Below, piece after piece: positions 54,924-63,200 of a stretch of DNA of 64,000 nt. Origin of the DNA: Paenibacillus arenilitoris (GTDB lineage Bacteria > Bacillota > Bacilli > Paenibacillales > Paenibacillaceae); NCBI RefSeq assembly GCF_014705655.1, contig NZ_JACXIY010000026.1:1-64000 (forward strand), read 5' to 3'. The notes under the pieces are model-generated. The model was not told where the DNA came from and did not search any database. It saw only the letters and a list, made by a program, of their open reading frames with translations. Both the position numbers and the translations under genes were made by a program. How positions within the stretch are numbered: position 1 is the first letter of the stretch; every line of letters starts with the position of its first letter.

Positions 54924-56612
54924 ATGAAAAAGTTGAAAGTGCTTACAGTATTAACCTTGGCGAGCGCCTTAGCTCTGACAGGCTGCAGCTCCGCAAAAAA
55001 CGAAGAAAGCAGCAATAACGCACCGCCGAAGGAATCAGCAACCGCAACGAATTCGTCAGAGCCGGTAAGTCCTGAGAAGCTGACATGGTTCTCCGACGCG
55101 AGTTATTGGAACCCGCCATCGCCATGGAATACGGATCCTGACTCGGTGCAAGGTGCGATTACCGAAATAACCGGTCTGGTGTTTGATTTCAACATTCCGG
55201 CGTCAGATGCCGGCACGAAGCTGAACCTGATGTTGGTTTCGTCCGATCCGCTTCCGGACATCCTCACGCTGACGGACGGCATATTGATGAAGAAGCTGAT
55301 TCAGGCGGATAAGGTGTGGAATCTGGAAGAGTTCTTGAAGAAATACGATCCTTCCTCGCCGCTGTTGACCAATTTCCCGGAGGACTTGAAGAAGGGACTG
55401 ATCGAGCGGGATGGCGGATGGTACGCTTACCCAAGTCATATAGATACGAAGGAAGCGAGGAAAATGTATCCCCCATCCAGCGAGTTTTATTCCGACGGGG
55501 CCAAGTACCGCAACAATGGCGCGGTCATGTTCAATGAACAGATTATGAATGATGCCGGCATTTCCATTGACGAGCTCAAAACCGAGGATGGCGTGCTTGC
55601 CGCTCTCAAAAAAGTGAAGGACATGAACCTGAAGGTTGACGGCACGCCGGTTATCCCGCTTCAGATTGACGGTAAGGCATATCAAAACGGGGCGCTCAAT
55701 ACGCTTAAGGGGCATTTCGGCGCAATGCCTGTCGATAAGGATGGCAACTACCGGGACATGATTTTTGCGCCGGAAACGAAGCATGCGCTCGACTTCCTGT
55801 TCAAGACAGCGCAAGAAGGCTATTTCGATCCGGGGCAAATGACGCTGGACGCTCCGGCCGTGGACGCAGCCGTCAATTCCGGACGCGTATTCTGCTATAT
55901 CGGGGGTACGGCCGGCAAAACCAATTCGGGCATCCCTTGGGTATCGCCCGGCCCGATCCTGTCGAATCAGAACACGAAGCCCGTGTATGGAAAGTCGATG
56001 AAAGCGCCAACAGGCTGGATGCAGACATTCATTTCCAAGACGGCCTCGAATCCGGAGAAAATCGCCAAATGGCTTGATTTTATGACCAGCCATGAAGGGC
56101 TTTTGCTCAATTATTACGGGTTTGAGGGCAAACATTATACACTTGAGAACGGTCTTGTCGTCTTGAATGAGCAGGGGCAAAAGGCCCAGAACGATTATTC
56201 GACAACCGGCGTATTTGCGTTATGGCCGTTCCACAATATTGCCTGGCATGATCACGCAACCGCAGCTCCTACCACGAAGGTCGGTACGGACGGACTCATG
56301 GCCATGCAAGTGCAGACGGCAGCCGCCAAGGCTTCGGTCATATACGATAGCTCGCCGCTCGCCATGCCGAACGATTTCATTCCGGCCAGCAGTAAAATGG
56401 CGAACGATAAAGCGCAAATCGCGACTTATTTGCAGTCCCAAATCTCCAAGATCATCCTCGCGAAGTCTGAGGAACAGAAAGAGAAGTACTACAACGAGAT
56501 GATCGCCAAGGTGAAACAAATGGGACAATCCGAGATCGACGCGAAAATCAACGAGCAGTTCCATAAACAGGAGCAGGCTTTTGGCGTGAAGGTTGTAGGG
56601 ATCAATTCGTAA
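54924..56612 (+). CDS. Extracellular solute-binding lipoprotein, LplA-like (fourth importer)
   Basis: Lipoprotein of 562 residues with lipobox LALTGCSSA near residue 21. Mature part: LNLMLVSSDPLPDILTLTDG (about 95-114), NEQIMNDAGISIDELKTEDG, and TSHEGLLLNYYGFEGKHYTL (about 390-409) at the hinge signature. ATG 54924 has GGGGTGATCAG upstream. The SBP comes first here, before the permeases, unlike importers I and III. A strong hairpin follows, which should raise SBP output relative to the permeases. Confidence 0.92.
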   Translation: MKKLKVLTVLTLASALALTGCSSAKNEESSNNAPPKESATATNSSEPVSPEKLTWFSDASYWNPPSPWNTDPDSVQGAITEITGLVFDFNIPASDAGTKLNLMLVSSDPLPDILTLTDGILMKKLIQADKVWNLEEFLKKYDPSSPLLTNFPEDLKKGLIERDGGWYAYPSHIDTKEARKMYPPSSEFYSDGAKYRNNGAVMFNEQIMNDAGISIDELKTEDGVLAALKKVKDMNLKVDGTPVIPLQIDGKAYQNGALNTLKGHFGAMPVDKDGNYRDMIFAPETKHALDFLFKTAQEGYFDPGQMTLDAPAVDAAVNSGRVFCYIGGTAGKTNSGIPWVSPGPILSNQNTKPVYGKSMKAPTGWMQTFISKTASNPEKIAKWLDFMTSHEGLLLNYYGFEGKHYTLENGLVVLNEQGQKAQNDYSTTGVFALWPFHNIAWHDHATAAPTTKVGTDGLMAMQVQTAAAKASVIYDSSPLAMPNDFIPASSKMANDKAQIATYLQSQISKIILAKSEEQKEKYYNEMIAKVKQMGQSEIDAKINEQFHKQEQAFGVKVVGINS

Positions 56613-56632
56613 TCGAACGACCGTTTGTGAGC

Positions 56633-56661
56633 CGTGCCAAAGCGCCCAGCGCTTTGGCACG
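56633..56661 (+). terminator. Perfect stem-loop between SBP and permease genes
   Basis: CGTGCCAAAGCGC (56633-56645), 3-base loop CCA, GCGCTTTGGCACG (56649-56661): 13 bp without mismatch and with no T run. Such hairpins after binding-protein genes usually protect the upstream message and lower downstream expression. Confidence 0.75.
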
Positions 56662-56693
56662 ATCAATGTTGGCCTGAGAGGAGGAACGACAGG

Positions 56694-57635
56694 ATGAAAC
56701 TTTCAAGAAGAAAAGGCTATTCGCTCGGATACGATTTCCGGACCCAGCTGGAGCTCAATATCATGATCTGGCCGGCCATTATCCTGATTTGCGTCTTTAG
56801 CTTCTTCCCGTTTTTCGGGCTGCTGATGGCGTTCAAGAGCTATGATCCGATCACAGGGATCAAAGGGATCTTTACGAGCCCATGGAACCATTTTCAACAC
56901 TTTACGCTCATCTTTGACAACTTTCAGTTCTGGCCGATGATCAAAAATACGATCGGCATCAATCTCTTAGGCTCGCTTGTCGGACTGCCGGCTACGCTTC
57001 TGTTCGCTTTGTTGCTGAACGAGATTACGAGCGCGAAATTCAAATCGTTTATTCAAACCGTGACTTATTTGCCGCACTTTTTGTCCTGGGTTATTTATGG
57101 CGGCTTGTTTATCACCCTCCTGAACCCCGAGGGCGGCATCGTAAACTATTTGCTCATGCAACTGCATCTGGTGGGCAAGCCGGTTCAATTTTTGGCGGAT
57201 CCGGACTACTTTTGGGGGATTACGATCGTAACGGGATTGCTCAAAGACATCGGCTGGGGAGCGATCTTATACCTGGCGGCGATTGCTGGCGTCGATCAGT
57301 CGTTGTACGAGGCGGCTGCGATCGACGGCGCCGGGCGGTTCAAGAGAATGCTGCACGTTACGATCCCAAGCATCATGCCGACGGTCATGATTCTGATCAT
57401 CTTCGCGGTCAGCGGCATGTTTAACAATAACTTCACGCAAATCTTCGTTCTGCAAAATTCGCTAAACCTGCCGGCAAGCCAGGTTATCGATACGTACATC
57501 TATCAAACGGGTCTGCTGCAATTCCAATTTGCCGCTGCGACGGCAATCGGGCTTATGAAATCGGTGCTTGCGCTTGTCCTGTTGATCGGAGCAAATTTTG
57601 CATCGCAGAGATTGACGAAATCGGGTCTGTTCTAG
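56694..57635 (+). CDS. Sugar ABC transporter permease, LplB-like (fourth importer)
   Basis: Membrane permease of 313 residues. ATG 56694 has AGGAGG (56679-56684) at 9-base spacing; the longer frame back into the hairpin is rejected. FSFFPFFGLLMAFKSYDPIT, FIQTVTYLPHFLSWVIYGGL and the EAA loop LYEAAAIDGAGRFKRMLHVT (about residues 203-224) define the LplB type. Next permease starts 12 bases after its stop. Confidence 0.93.
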   Translation: MKLSRRKGYSLGYDFRTQLELNIMIWPAIILICVFSFFPFFGLLMAFKSYDPITGIKGIFTSPWNHFQHFTLIFDNFQFWPMIKNTIGINLLGSLVGLPATLLFALLLNEITSAKFKSFIQTVTYLPHFLSWVIYGGLFITLLNPEGGIVNYLLMQLHLVGKPVQFLADPDYFWGITIVTGLLKDIGWGAILYLAAIAGVDQSLYEAAAIDGAGRFKRMLHVTIPSIMPTVMILIIFAVSGMFNNNFTQIFVLQNSLNLPASQVIDTYIYQTGLLQFQFAAATAIGLMKSVLALVLLIGANFASQRLTKSGLF

Positions 57636-57647
57636 GAGGTGAACGAT

Positions 57648-58571
57648 ATGGTCGGAGGCAAGTCTTCGGGGGAGCGCGTTTTTAATATAACGAATGTCGC
57701 ATTCATGCTGATTCTGATGTTTGCGACCATTTATCCGTTTTGGTATGCGGTCGCGAGCTCCCTGAACGGGGGAGTGGATCTTCAACGAGGGCCCGTGTTT
57801 CTATGGCCTCGGGAGTTTACCTGGGCAAGCTGGCGGACCGTATTGTCGGATCCAGGCTTGATTCAAGCGACATGGATTACCGTATCACGGACCGTGATCG
57901 TCACAGCCGTGTCCATACTATACACTGCGATGTTTGCCTACGCGTTTTCGAGGCCTTATTTGAGAGGGCGAAAATGGGTTATGGCTGTCGGATTTACAAG
58001 CATGTATTTCAGCGGCGGGTTGATTCCTTCCTTCATGTTAATCAATTGGCTGGGGCTGTATGATAATTATTGGGTCTACATCATTCCTTCCTTATTCGGA
58101 GGCTTCTGGAATGTAATTGTTCTGAATGCGAACTACAAAACCATTCCAGACTCGCTTTTCGAATCGGCCAAAATGGACGGAGCCAGCGAATTTATTGTGT
58201 TTTTCCGTATTGTTCTGCCGCTCTCAAAGCCGGTTTTAGCGGCGCTATCCGTTTTCTCGGCAGTAAGCATATGGAACGATTACGGTACTACCCTTTATTT
58301 CACGCAGTCCAATCATCTGCAAACCCTGCAATATCTTATATTGAAATTGCTTCAGACAAGCACGGCGATCGAGCAGTTGGCGAGCACTGCCCAGCTATCG
58401 AACGCATCCGTCTTCGCGCTGCTGTCCAAATCGCAAGGGGAGGGGCTCGTTACGTCGCAAACGCTTCAACTCTCCTCGATGGTAATCGCGTCGATTCCGA
58501 TGATCGTTATGTACCCGTTCGCCCAGCGGTTCTTTCTTAAAGGTGTTTTGATAGGGTCCGTAAAAGAGTAA
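57648..58571 (+). CDS. Sugar ABC transporter permease, YtcP/LplC-like (fourth importer)
   Basis: Partner permease of about 307 residues. ATG 57648 has AGGAGG (57634-57639) 8 bases before it; GTG 57639 would overlap that site. Motifs: MYFSGGLIPSFMLINWLGLY, EAA loop LFESAKMDGASEFIVFFRIV at about 169-190, C terminus FAQRFFLKGVLIGSVKE. Followed 37 bases later by the GH43-like gene in the same operon. Confidence 0.93.
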   Translation: MVGGKSSGERVFNITNVAFMLILMFATIYPFWYAVASSLNGGVDLQRGPVFLWPREFTWASWRTVLSDPGLIQATWITVSRTVIVTAVSILYTAMFAYAFSRPYLRGRKWVMAVGFTSMYFSGGLIPSFMLINWLGLYDNYWVYIIPSLFGGFWNVIVLNANYKTIPDSLFESAKMDGASEFIVFFRIVLPLSKPVLAALSVFSAVSIWNDYGTTLYFTQSNHLQTLQYLILKLLQTSTAIEQLASTAQLSNASVFALLSKSQGEGLVTSQTLQLSSMVIASIPMIVMYPFAQRFFLKGVLIGSVKE

Positions 58572-58608
58572 TCCGAAAACCGTTATACTGAAAAGGAGTG
58601 GAGAAGGA

Positions 58609-59526
58609 ATGAAATCGCCATTGTTCAGGGATCCCATCTATGACGGTGCGGCAGATCCTGTCGTTATTTGGAATCGGCAGGTCAAGGAATGGTGGATGAT
58701 CTATACGAACCGCCGCGCAACGGTGGAGGGTCCGAGATTCGGATGGGTGCATGGCACCGATCTTGGTGTTGCTTCTTCATCGGATGGCGGATCTACCTGG
58801 TTATACCGGGGAATCCTGGAAGGTCTCGAAACGGAATGGGGAAGAAATACGTTCTGGGCGCCAGAAATCATATGGCATGAAGGGCTGTACCATATGTATG
58901 TCACATACGTCCACGGCGTACCGAAAGATTGGACGGGCAAGGCTCGTATCCGGCATTATACAAGCCCCGACCTTATTCATTGGGAGTTCCTGTCCACGCT
59001 TGGCATTAGCGAGGAGAACGTGATCGATGCCTGCGTGTACCGGCTGCCGAACGGCACGTTCCGAATGTGGTTTAAGCAGCGGAATCATACCTTCGCTGCC
59101 GAGAGCAACGATCTGTATGAATGGCAGCCTATTGGTCCGGTAATAACCGAAAGAGGCCATGAAGGACCGAATGTTTTCCGCCTGGGCGGCTATTATTGGA
59201 TGATCGTAGACGAGTGGAGAGGACAAGGCGTATTCCGTTCCGATGATCTTACGGCATGGGAGCGAAACGGCCTCATTCTCGACCAGCCTGGCAAACGCGA
59301 GGATGACGGGACGATTGGCCTTCACGCCGATGTGGTCGTTCAAGGAGAAGAAGGGTATATTTTTTATTTTACTCATCCCGGCCGTGTGGATGGGCATCAT
59401 GAAGAGTCGAACCATTATGAATGGCGACGTTCCTCCATTCAGGTGGCCAAGCTGGAGGTCGTGAACGGAGTGCTGATCTGCGACCGCGACATGGAGTTTG
59501 AGTTGAATCTTAGAGAAGAAGATTAA
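58609..59526 (+). CDS. GH43/GH32-clan five-bladed propeller glycosidase (intracellular)
   Basis: A 305-residue single-domain enzyme of the GH43-like furanosidase superfamily without signal peptide. Three acidic residues fit the clan: Asp16 in YDGAADPVVIW (base), Asp140 in NVIDACVYRLPNG (pKa modulator) and Glu185 in TERGHEGPNVFRLGG (acid). Blade motifs WAPEIIWHEGLYHMYVTYVH and GYYWMIVDEWRGQGVF are clear. ATG 58609 follows AAAAGGAG. It ends the operon with the fourth importer, so it likely hydrolyses the sugar imported by it. Exact subfamily and substrate are uncertain. Confidence 0.87.
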   Translation: MKSPLFRDPIYDGAADPVVIWNRQVKEWWMIYTNRRATVEGPRFGWVHGTDLGVASSSDGGSTWLYRGILEGLETEWGRNTFWAPEIIWHEGLYHMYVTYVHGVPKDWTGKARIRHYTSPDLIHWEFLSTLGISEENVIDACVYRLPNGTFRMWFKQRNHTFAAESNDLYEWQPIGPVITERGHEGPNVFRLGGYYWMIVDEWRGQGVFRSDDLTAWERNGLILDQPGKREDDGTIGLHADVVVQGEEGYIFYFTHPGRVDGHHEESNHYEWRRSSIQVAKLEVVNGVLICDRDMEFELNLREED

Positions 59527-59679
59527 TCATTCTGCCTATCTAGGGGGACCTGACCATCAATGTTCAAGGCGAATTAAAAATACGGACCAAACAAAGCGGC
59601 CCTGTATTGGCGGAAAAGCTGAAATAAAGGTGGAGGATGAATATCCGCTGAATGCTAGAAATCCACATTATCCAGTAAT

Positions 59680-59939
59680 GCCAAAGCGGATCTGGTAGAT
59701 GAACACTACTATAAAGCTCCAAATTGGTTTTTGGCGACGTTGTCCATTTGGTCTGCTATGCGCCGATGTTGGCCCATGTTGATTATGTAAACTGGCGGCC
59801 GGACTTGATTTGGTATAATAATCATTCGGTTTAAGGGACCCCTAATTACTATGTGCAGAAAATGTTCATGAATGATCAAGGCGATGTTGTACTGCCTTCT
59901 CAATACACGGATTTGGAAGAAAAGCAGCAGCTCGCCTAA
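59680..59939 (+). pseudogene. Decayed GH51 alpha-L-arabinofuranosidase
   Basis: Frame 1 (59680-59730) reads AKADLVDEHYYKAPNWF; after a deletion of roughly 70 codons and a frame change the sequence resumes at 59733 as GDVVHLVCYAPMLAHVDYVN, WRPDLIWYNNHSV, a TAA stop in place of a Tyr codon (59793-59837 region), then GTPNYYVQKMF. These are conserved blocks of the GH51 catalytic domain. The region 59527-59679 before it has a frame DLTINVQGELKIRTKQSG of unclear source. Confidence 0.8.
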
Positions 59940-59966
59940 GCTGCACGTTATCAGGGCTATAGCGGC

Positions 59967-60153
59967 AAAAATGCCTGCAAACGTACATCCTTGGGTCCAT
60001 CGATGGGGCAATCGGACGAAACGCCTGCGGATGTGCAGGCATTTCAGGAATGCGAAGCTCTTTTCGAGCTTACAGAACGGGAAAAGATGCGCATTCGCAG
60101 GCATTTTCTTCGCAGTACGGATGCAGCGACCCAGAAGCCTGCACTTTTGCAGG
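59967..60153. repeat. Cluster of AATGCCTGCA-type inverted repeats
   Basis: AAAAATGCCTGCA (about 59967-59979), its inverse GTGCAGGCATTT (about 60033-60044), a further inverse CGCAGGCATTTT (about 60095-60107) and the hairpin CCTGCACTTTTGCAGG (about 60138-60153). A local hairpin GCCTGC...GCAGGC also lies at 60023-60040. The rest of the gap to 60534 has no gene; a TATAAT at 60491-60496 may be the -10 of the SBP promoter, with no clear -35. Repeat identity is unknown; a REP-like or MITE remnant is possible. Confidence 0.5.
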
Positions 60154-60381
60154 TTCAAGCGCAAAGCGCGCTGCCAGGGCGCGTCACGCGGCGGCTTCGG
60201 CGCTAGGCGCGCCTCTTTTCTGTATAGCTGCCGGAAAACCGTTACGCATAGATGCGTTGATCGTGGCTATCCACGGATGATCTTTGGGCGGGTTTGCGTT
60301 GAGGCGCAGAACTGGCCTTTTTCTTTTGCTGCGACTTAAAGCGCTCTGTTTGTTTGAGTAGCAAAGCTTGTGACAGCTATG

Positions 60382-60397
60382 TTTGAACAGGTTCTAA
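60382..60397. promoter_or_regulatory. Solitary copy of the palindrome from the 120-bp module
   Basis: TTTGAACAGGTTCTAA keeps the inner GAAC-AG-GTTC inverted repeat of modules A and B, but none of the surrounding 100 bases. It lies about 140 bases upstream of the fifth SBP gene. It may be a lone operator or a remnant. Confidence 0.4.
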
Positions 60398-60534
60398 TAG
60401 ATAGTCCTTTAAATAAATCCAGCGTTAAACTTGCTAATTTTTTTGCATGCTTCTTTTATTTTTATTATATCTCCCAATTTTCGCTCAGACTATAATGATG
60501 ATGTCAACGGATAAATCAAGAGGGGGATGAAACA

Positions 60535-62187
60535 ATGAAAAGACGTTTAACGGTTGTGAAGAGTTTGTATACAGCTTTGGCGATAAGTGTATTGTTAGCC
60601 GGATGCGCATCAAACGGTTCCGCAGGCAAAGAAAATGGAAGCACAGCCAATTCGGGGGCGGGAGGCGACTCCGGCGCGAATGAGGCGGTTACGATTACGA
60701 CGGCTCGTATTGTCGGCGGAGACGTGACATTTAAAAATGGCGAAGATATCGATAACAACGTGCATTACAAATGGGCGAAGGATGAGCTGGGCATCATTCT
60801 CAAGAACGATTGGACGGTAGGAACCGGAGACGCATTTACAACGAAATTACGCTTGATGGTAAATACGAATGAGAAGCTTCCCGATGTATTCCGTACCGGG
60901 GATCTGAACCTGGCGACTCAATTAATCGACTCCGGCAAGCTGATGGATATTACGGAAGCATTTGAGCAATACGCATCCCCGCGTCTTAAGGCATTGTTTG
61001 AACAATACCCGCAGCTCTGGTATCCGGTAACGGTGGATGGAAGACGTTACGGGCTTCCGATAACGAATGCGGTCAGTTCGTCGAATGTGCTCTGGATCCG
61101 GCAGGATTGGCTTGATAAGCTTCATCTTGATGCTCCCGAAACGATGGAAGAGCTTGAGCAGGTTATGGATGCATTCACCAATCAAGATCCCGACGGCAAT
61201 AACAAGAACGATACGATTGGAATGTCCGTATCGCTGCGCAACGGCGTAGCCACATGGATGGCCTCCTCTGACTTTATTTTCGGCAAAGCCGCTATGCCGA
61301 CCAGTTGGAATAAAGGACCGGACGGGAAACTGCAATACGGCTCAGTCCAGCCTTCGGTCAAGGAGGGCGTATCCAAGCTAGCCAAATGGATGAAGAAGGG
61401 TTACCTTGACAAAGACGCCGGAACATTAGACGAAAGCAAAGCGGTTGAAAGCTTTATCCAAGGAAGATCGGGTATGGTATTCGGTCCGACCTGGATGGCT
61501 AGCGGATGGCCGTTCACCGCGGATATGAACTTCGATTACAAAGCGATTCCACTGCCGTCAGGCATTGACGGACAGCAGGGCTTCATGGCGGAACAGTTGA
61601 CTTCCATGCAGTTCTACTTTAACAAGGATTTCAAGCACATGGATCGTTTTTTCGTGTATTTGGATAAAATTATGGGTCCAGGCTTCTACGATACCGAATC
61701 GGAATTTGCGAACGGTTGGGCGGAAGGCTACGACTATGTGATGGAAAACGGCGAGCCGGTGTATGATCACGACAAAATACCCGGAGGTTTCACAGACGCC
61801 AAAAAATATACCCTTTTCTACAATGATATTCAAACGCCAAAGATGGAATTAGAGGTTATGGCTAAACTCGGAGAAGGCAATGCTCCGGAAACGTCATATG
61901 ATAAGCAGTTTGCGAGCCGGGACAAGCGGTGGCAGGAGGGGGCGGCTGTACTGAAAACCTACATGGACAAAGCTTCCGTACTGAATGAAATGACTGGACC
62001 TCCAACGCCGGCAATGTCCAAGAAAAGCGAACTTCTCAAAAAGATGGAAAACGAAACCTTTTTGAAAATTATTTACGGAAGCTCGCCGATTGAATCATTT
62101 GATACATTCGTTGAGCAATGGAAGAAAGCGGGCGGCGATGAAATTACGAAAGAAGTAAATGAGTGGTACGCGTCTGTGATCGAATAA
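60535..62187 (+). CDS. Extracellular solute-binding lipoprotein, LplA-like (fifth importer)
   Basis: Lipoprotein of 550 residues with lipobox VLLAGCASNG near residue 23. Mature motifs: LRLMVNTNEKLPDVFRTGDL (about 101-120), YGLPITNAVSSSNVLWIRQD (about 172-191) and a calcium-loop-like QDPDGNNKNDTIGMS. GAGGGGGATGAAACA precedes ATG 60535. A 10-bp hairpin follows, then two permeases, so importer V has the SBP-first order of importer IV. No regulator gene lies between it and importer IV. Confidence 0.92.
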   Translation: MKRRLTVVKSLYTALAISVLLAGCASNGSAGKENGSTANSGAGGDSGANEAVTITTARIVGGDVTFKNGEDIDNNVHYKWAKDELGIILKNDWTVGTGDAFTTKLRLMVNTNEKLPDVFRTGDLNLATQLIDSGKLMDITEAFEQYASPRLKALFEQYPQLWYPVTVDGRRYGLPITNAVSSSNVLWIRQDWLDKLHLDAPETMEELEQVMDAFTNQDPDGNNKNDTIGMSVSLRNGVATWMASSDFIFGKAAMPTSWNKGPDGKLQYGSVQPSVKEGVSKLAKWMKKGYLDKDAGTLDESKAVESFIQGRSGMVFGPTWMASGWPFTADMNFDYKAIPLPSGIDGQQGFMAEQLTSMQFYFNKDFKHMDRFFVYLDKIMGPGFYDTESEFANGWAEGYDYVMENGEPVYDHDKIPGGFTDAKKYTLFYNDIQTPKMELEVMAKLGEGNAPETSYDKQFASRDKRWQEGAAVLKTYMDKASVLNEMTGPPTPAMSKKSELLKKMENETFLKIIYGSSPIESFDTFVEQWKKAGGDEITKEVNEWYASVIE

Positions 62188-62197
62188 TGCCGAATGA

Positions 62198-62231
62198 CGG
62201 ACCTTGAGGGAGGAGCCTCTTTCAAGGTCCG
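62198..62231 (+). terminator. Stem-loop after the fifth importer SBP
   Basis: CGGACCTTGA (62198-62207) pairs with TCAAGGTCCG (62222-62231), with an extra GAGG/CCTC pairing inside the loop and no T run. Same position and type as the hairpins at 13418 and 56633. Confidence 0.7.
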
Positions 62232-62266
62232 TCTGTATTCGCAATCTACATGGGGGTGTGAGAAGG

Positions 62267-63184
62267 ATGTCAGTCCGTACGGAAGGGAAGAAACAGTCGA
62301 GGTTCATCAAGGATTTGCCGATTCATTTATTTATTTTGCCATCGATTATTCTGCTGCTCATTTTTAACTACATGCCAATGGCGGGGATCATTCTTGCTTT
62401 TCAAGACTATAAGCCGCGACTCGGGTTGTTCCATTCGCCGTGGGTCGGCTTGGAGCATTTCCGTTACCTGTTTACGTATCCGGACAGCAAGCAGGTCATT
62501 TGGAATACGTTTCTAATTGCCTCTTTAAAAATAGTTGCCAATACCGTCATCCCGATTGGATTTGCATTGCTGCTCAATGAAATCCGCTTACTTGTTTTTA
62601 AACGGTCCGTGCAGACGCTCGTATATTTACCCCATTTTTTGTCCTGGGTCATATTGGGGGGGATCTTGACCGATCTGCTCTCCAATAAAGGATTAGCGAA
62701 TCAAGCGTTAGGCTGGCTTGGGATTCCGTCTATCTATTTCCTAGGGGATGGCGATTGGTTCCGGTTCACCTTAATTGTCAGCGATGTCTGGAAGGAGTTT
62801 GGTTTCTCTACGATTGTATACCTTGCCGCTCTTACCGGCGTAAACCAATCCTTATATGAGGCGGCCGAGATCGATGGAGCCGGGCGTTGGAAGCAAACGC
62901 TCAACATCACTCTTCCGGCGCTCATTCCGGTTATTGTCGTCATTATGACCCTTTCCCTCGGCAATATTCTGAACGCGGGATTTGATCAAATCTTCAATTT
63001 GTATAACCCATTGGTCTACCGTGAGGGAGACATTATCGATACGTTTGTATATCGCGTGGGCTTAATGAACGGATCGTTCAGCTTTGCGACTGCTGTAGGG
63101 TTGTTTAAGTCGGTCGTCAGCTTTATTTTGATCGTCGTCTCCTACACGATTGCCTATCGATGGGGGAATTATCGGATTTTTTAA
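62267..63184 (+). CDS. Sugar ABC transporter permease, LplB-like (fifth importer)
   Basis: Membrane permease of 305 residues. ATG 62267 with GGGGGTG about 9 bases upstream gives the usual length; the open frame begins inside the preceding hairpin, which is unlikely as a start. Motifs: FNYMPMAGIILAFQDYKPRL, SVQTLVYLPHFLSWVILGGI and EAA loop LYEAAEIDGAGRWKQTLNIT at about residues 194-215. The next permease begins 16 bases after its stop. Confidence 0.93.
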   Translation: MSVRTEGKKQSRFIKDLPIHLFILPSIILLLIFNYMPMAGIILAFQDYKPRLGLFHSPWVGLEHFRYLFTYPDSKQVIWNTFLIASLKIVANTVIPIGFALLLNEIRLLVFKRSVQTLVYLPHFLSWVILGGILTDLLSNKGLANQALGWLGIPSIYFLGDGDWFRFTLIVSDVWKEFGFSTIVYLAALTGVNQSLYEAAEIDGAGRWKQTLNITLPALIPVIVVIMTLSLGNILNAGFDQIFNLYNPLVYREGDIIDTFVYRVGLMNGSFSFATAVGLFKSVVSFILIVVSYTIAYRWGNYRIF

Positions 63185-63200
63185 GAAGGAGTGAACAATT

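Noticed and set aside
55203-56180. Minus-strand open frame of 325 codons inside the fourth SBP gene
   Set aside because: Antisense shadow of a well-supported lipoprotein gene; no ribosome site or family pattern.
56633-56693. Upstream ATG at 56634 as start of the fourth LplB-like permease
   Set aside because: It lies within a perfect 13-bp hairpin and adds residues unlike the family; ATG 56694 has AGGAGG at good spacing.
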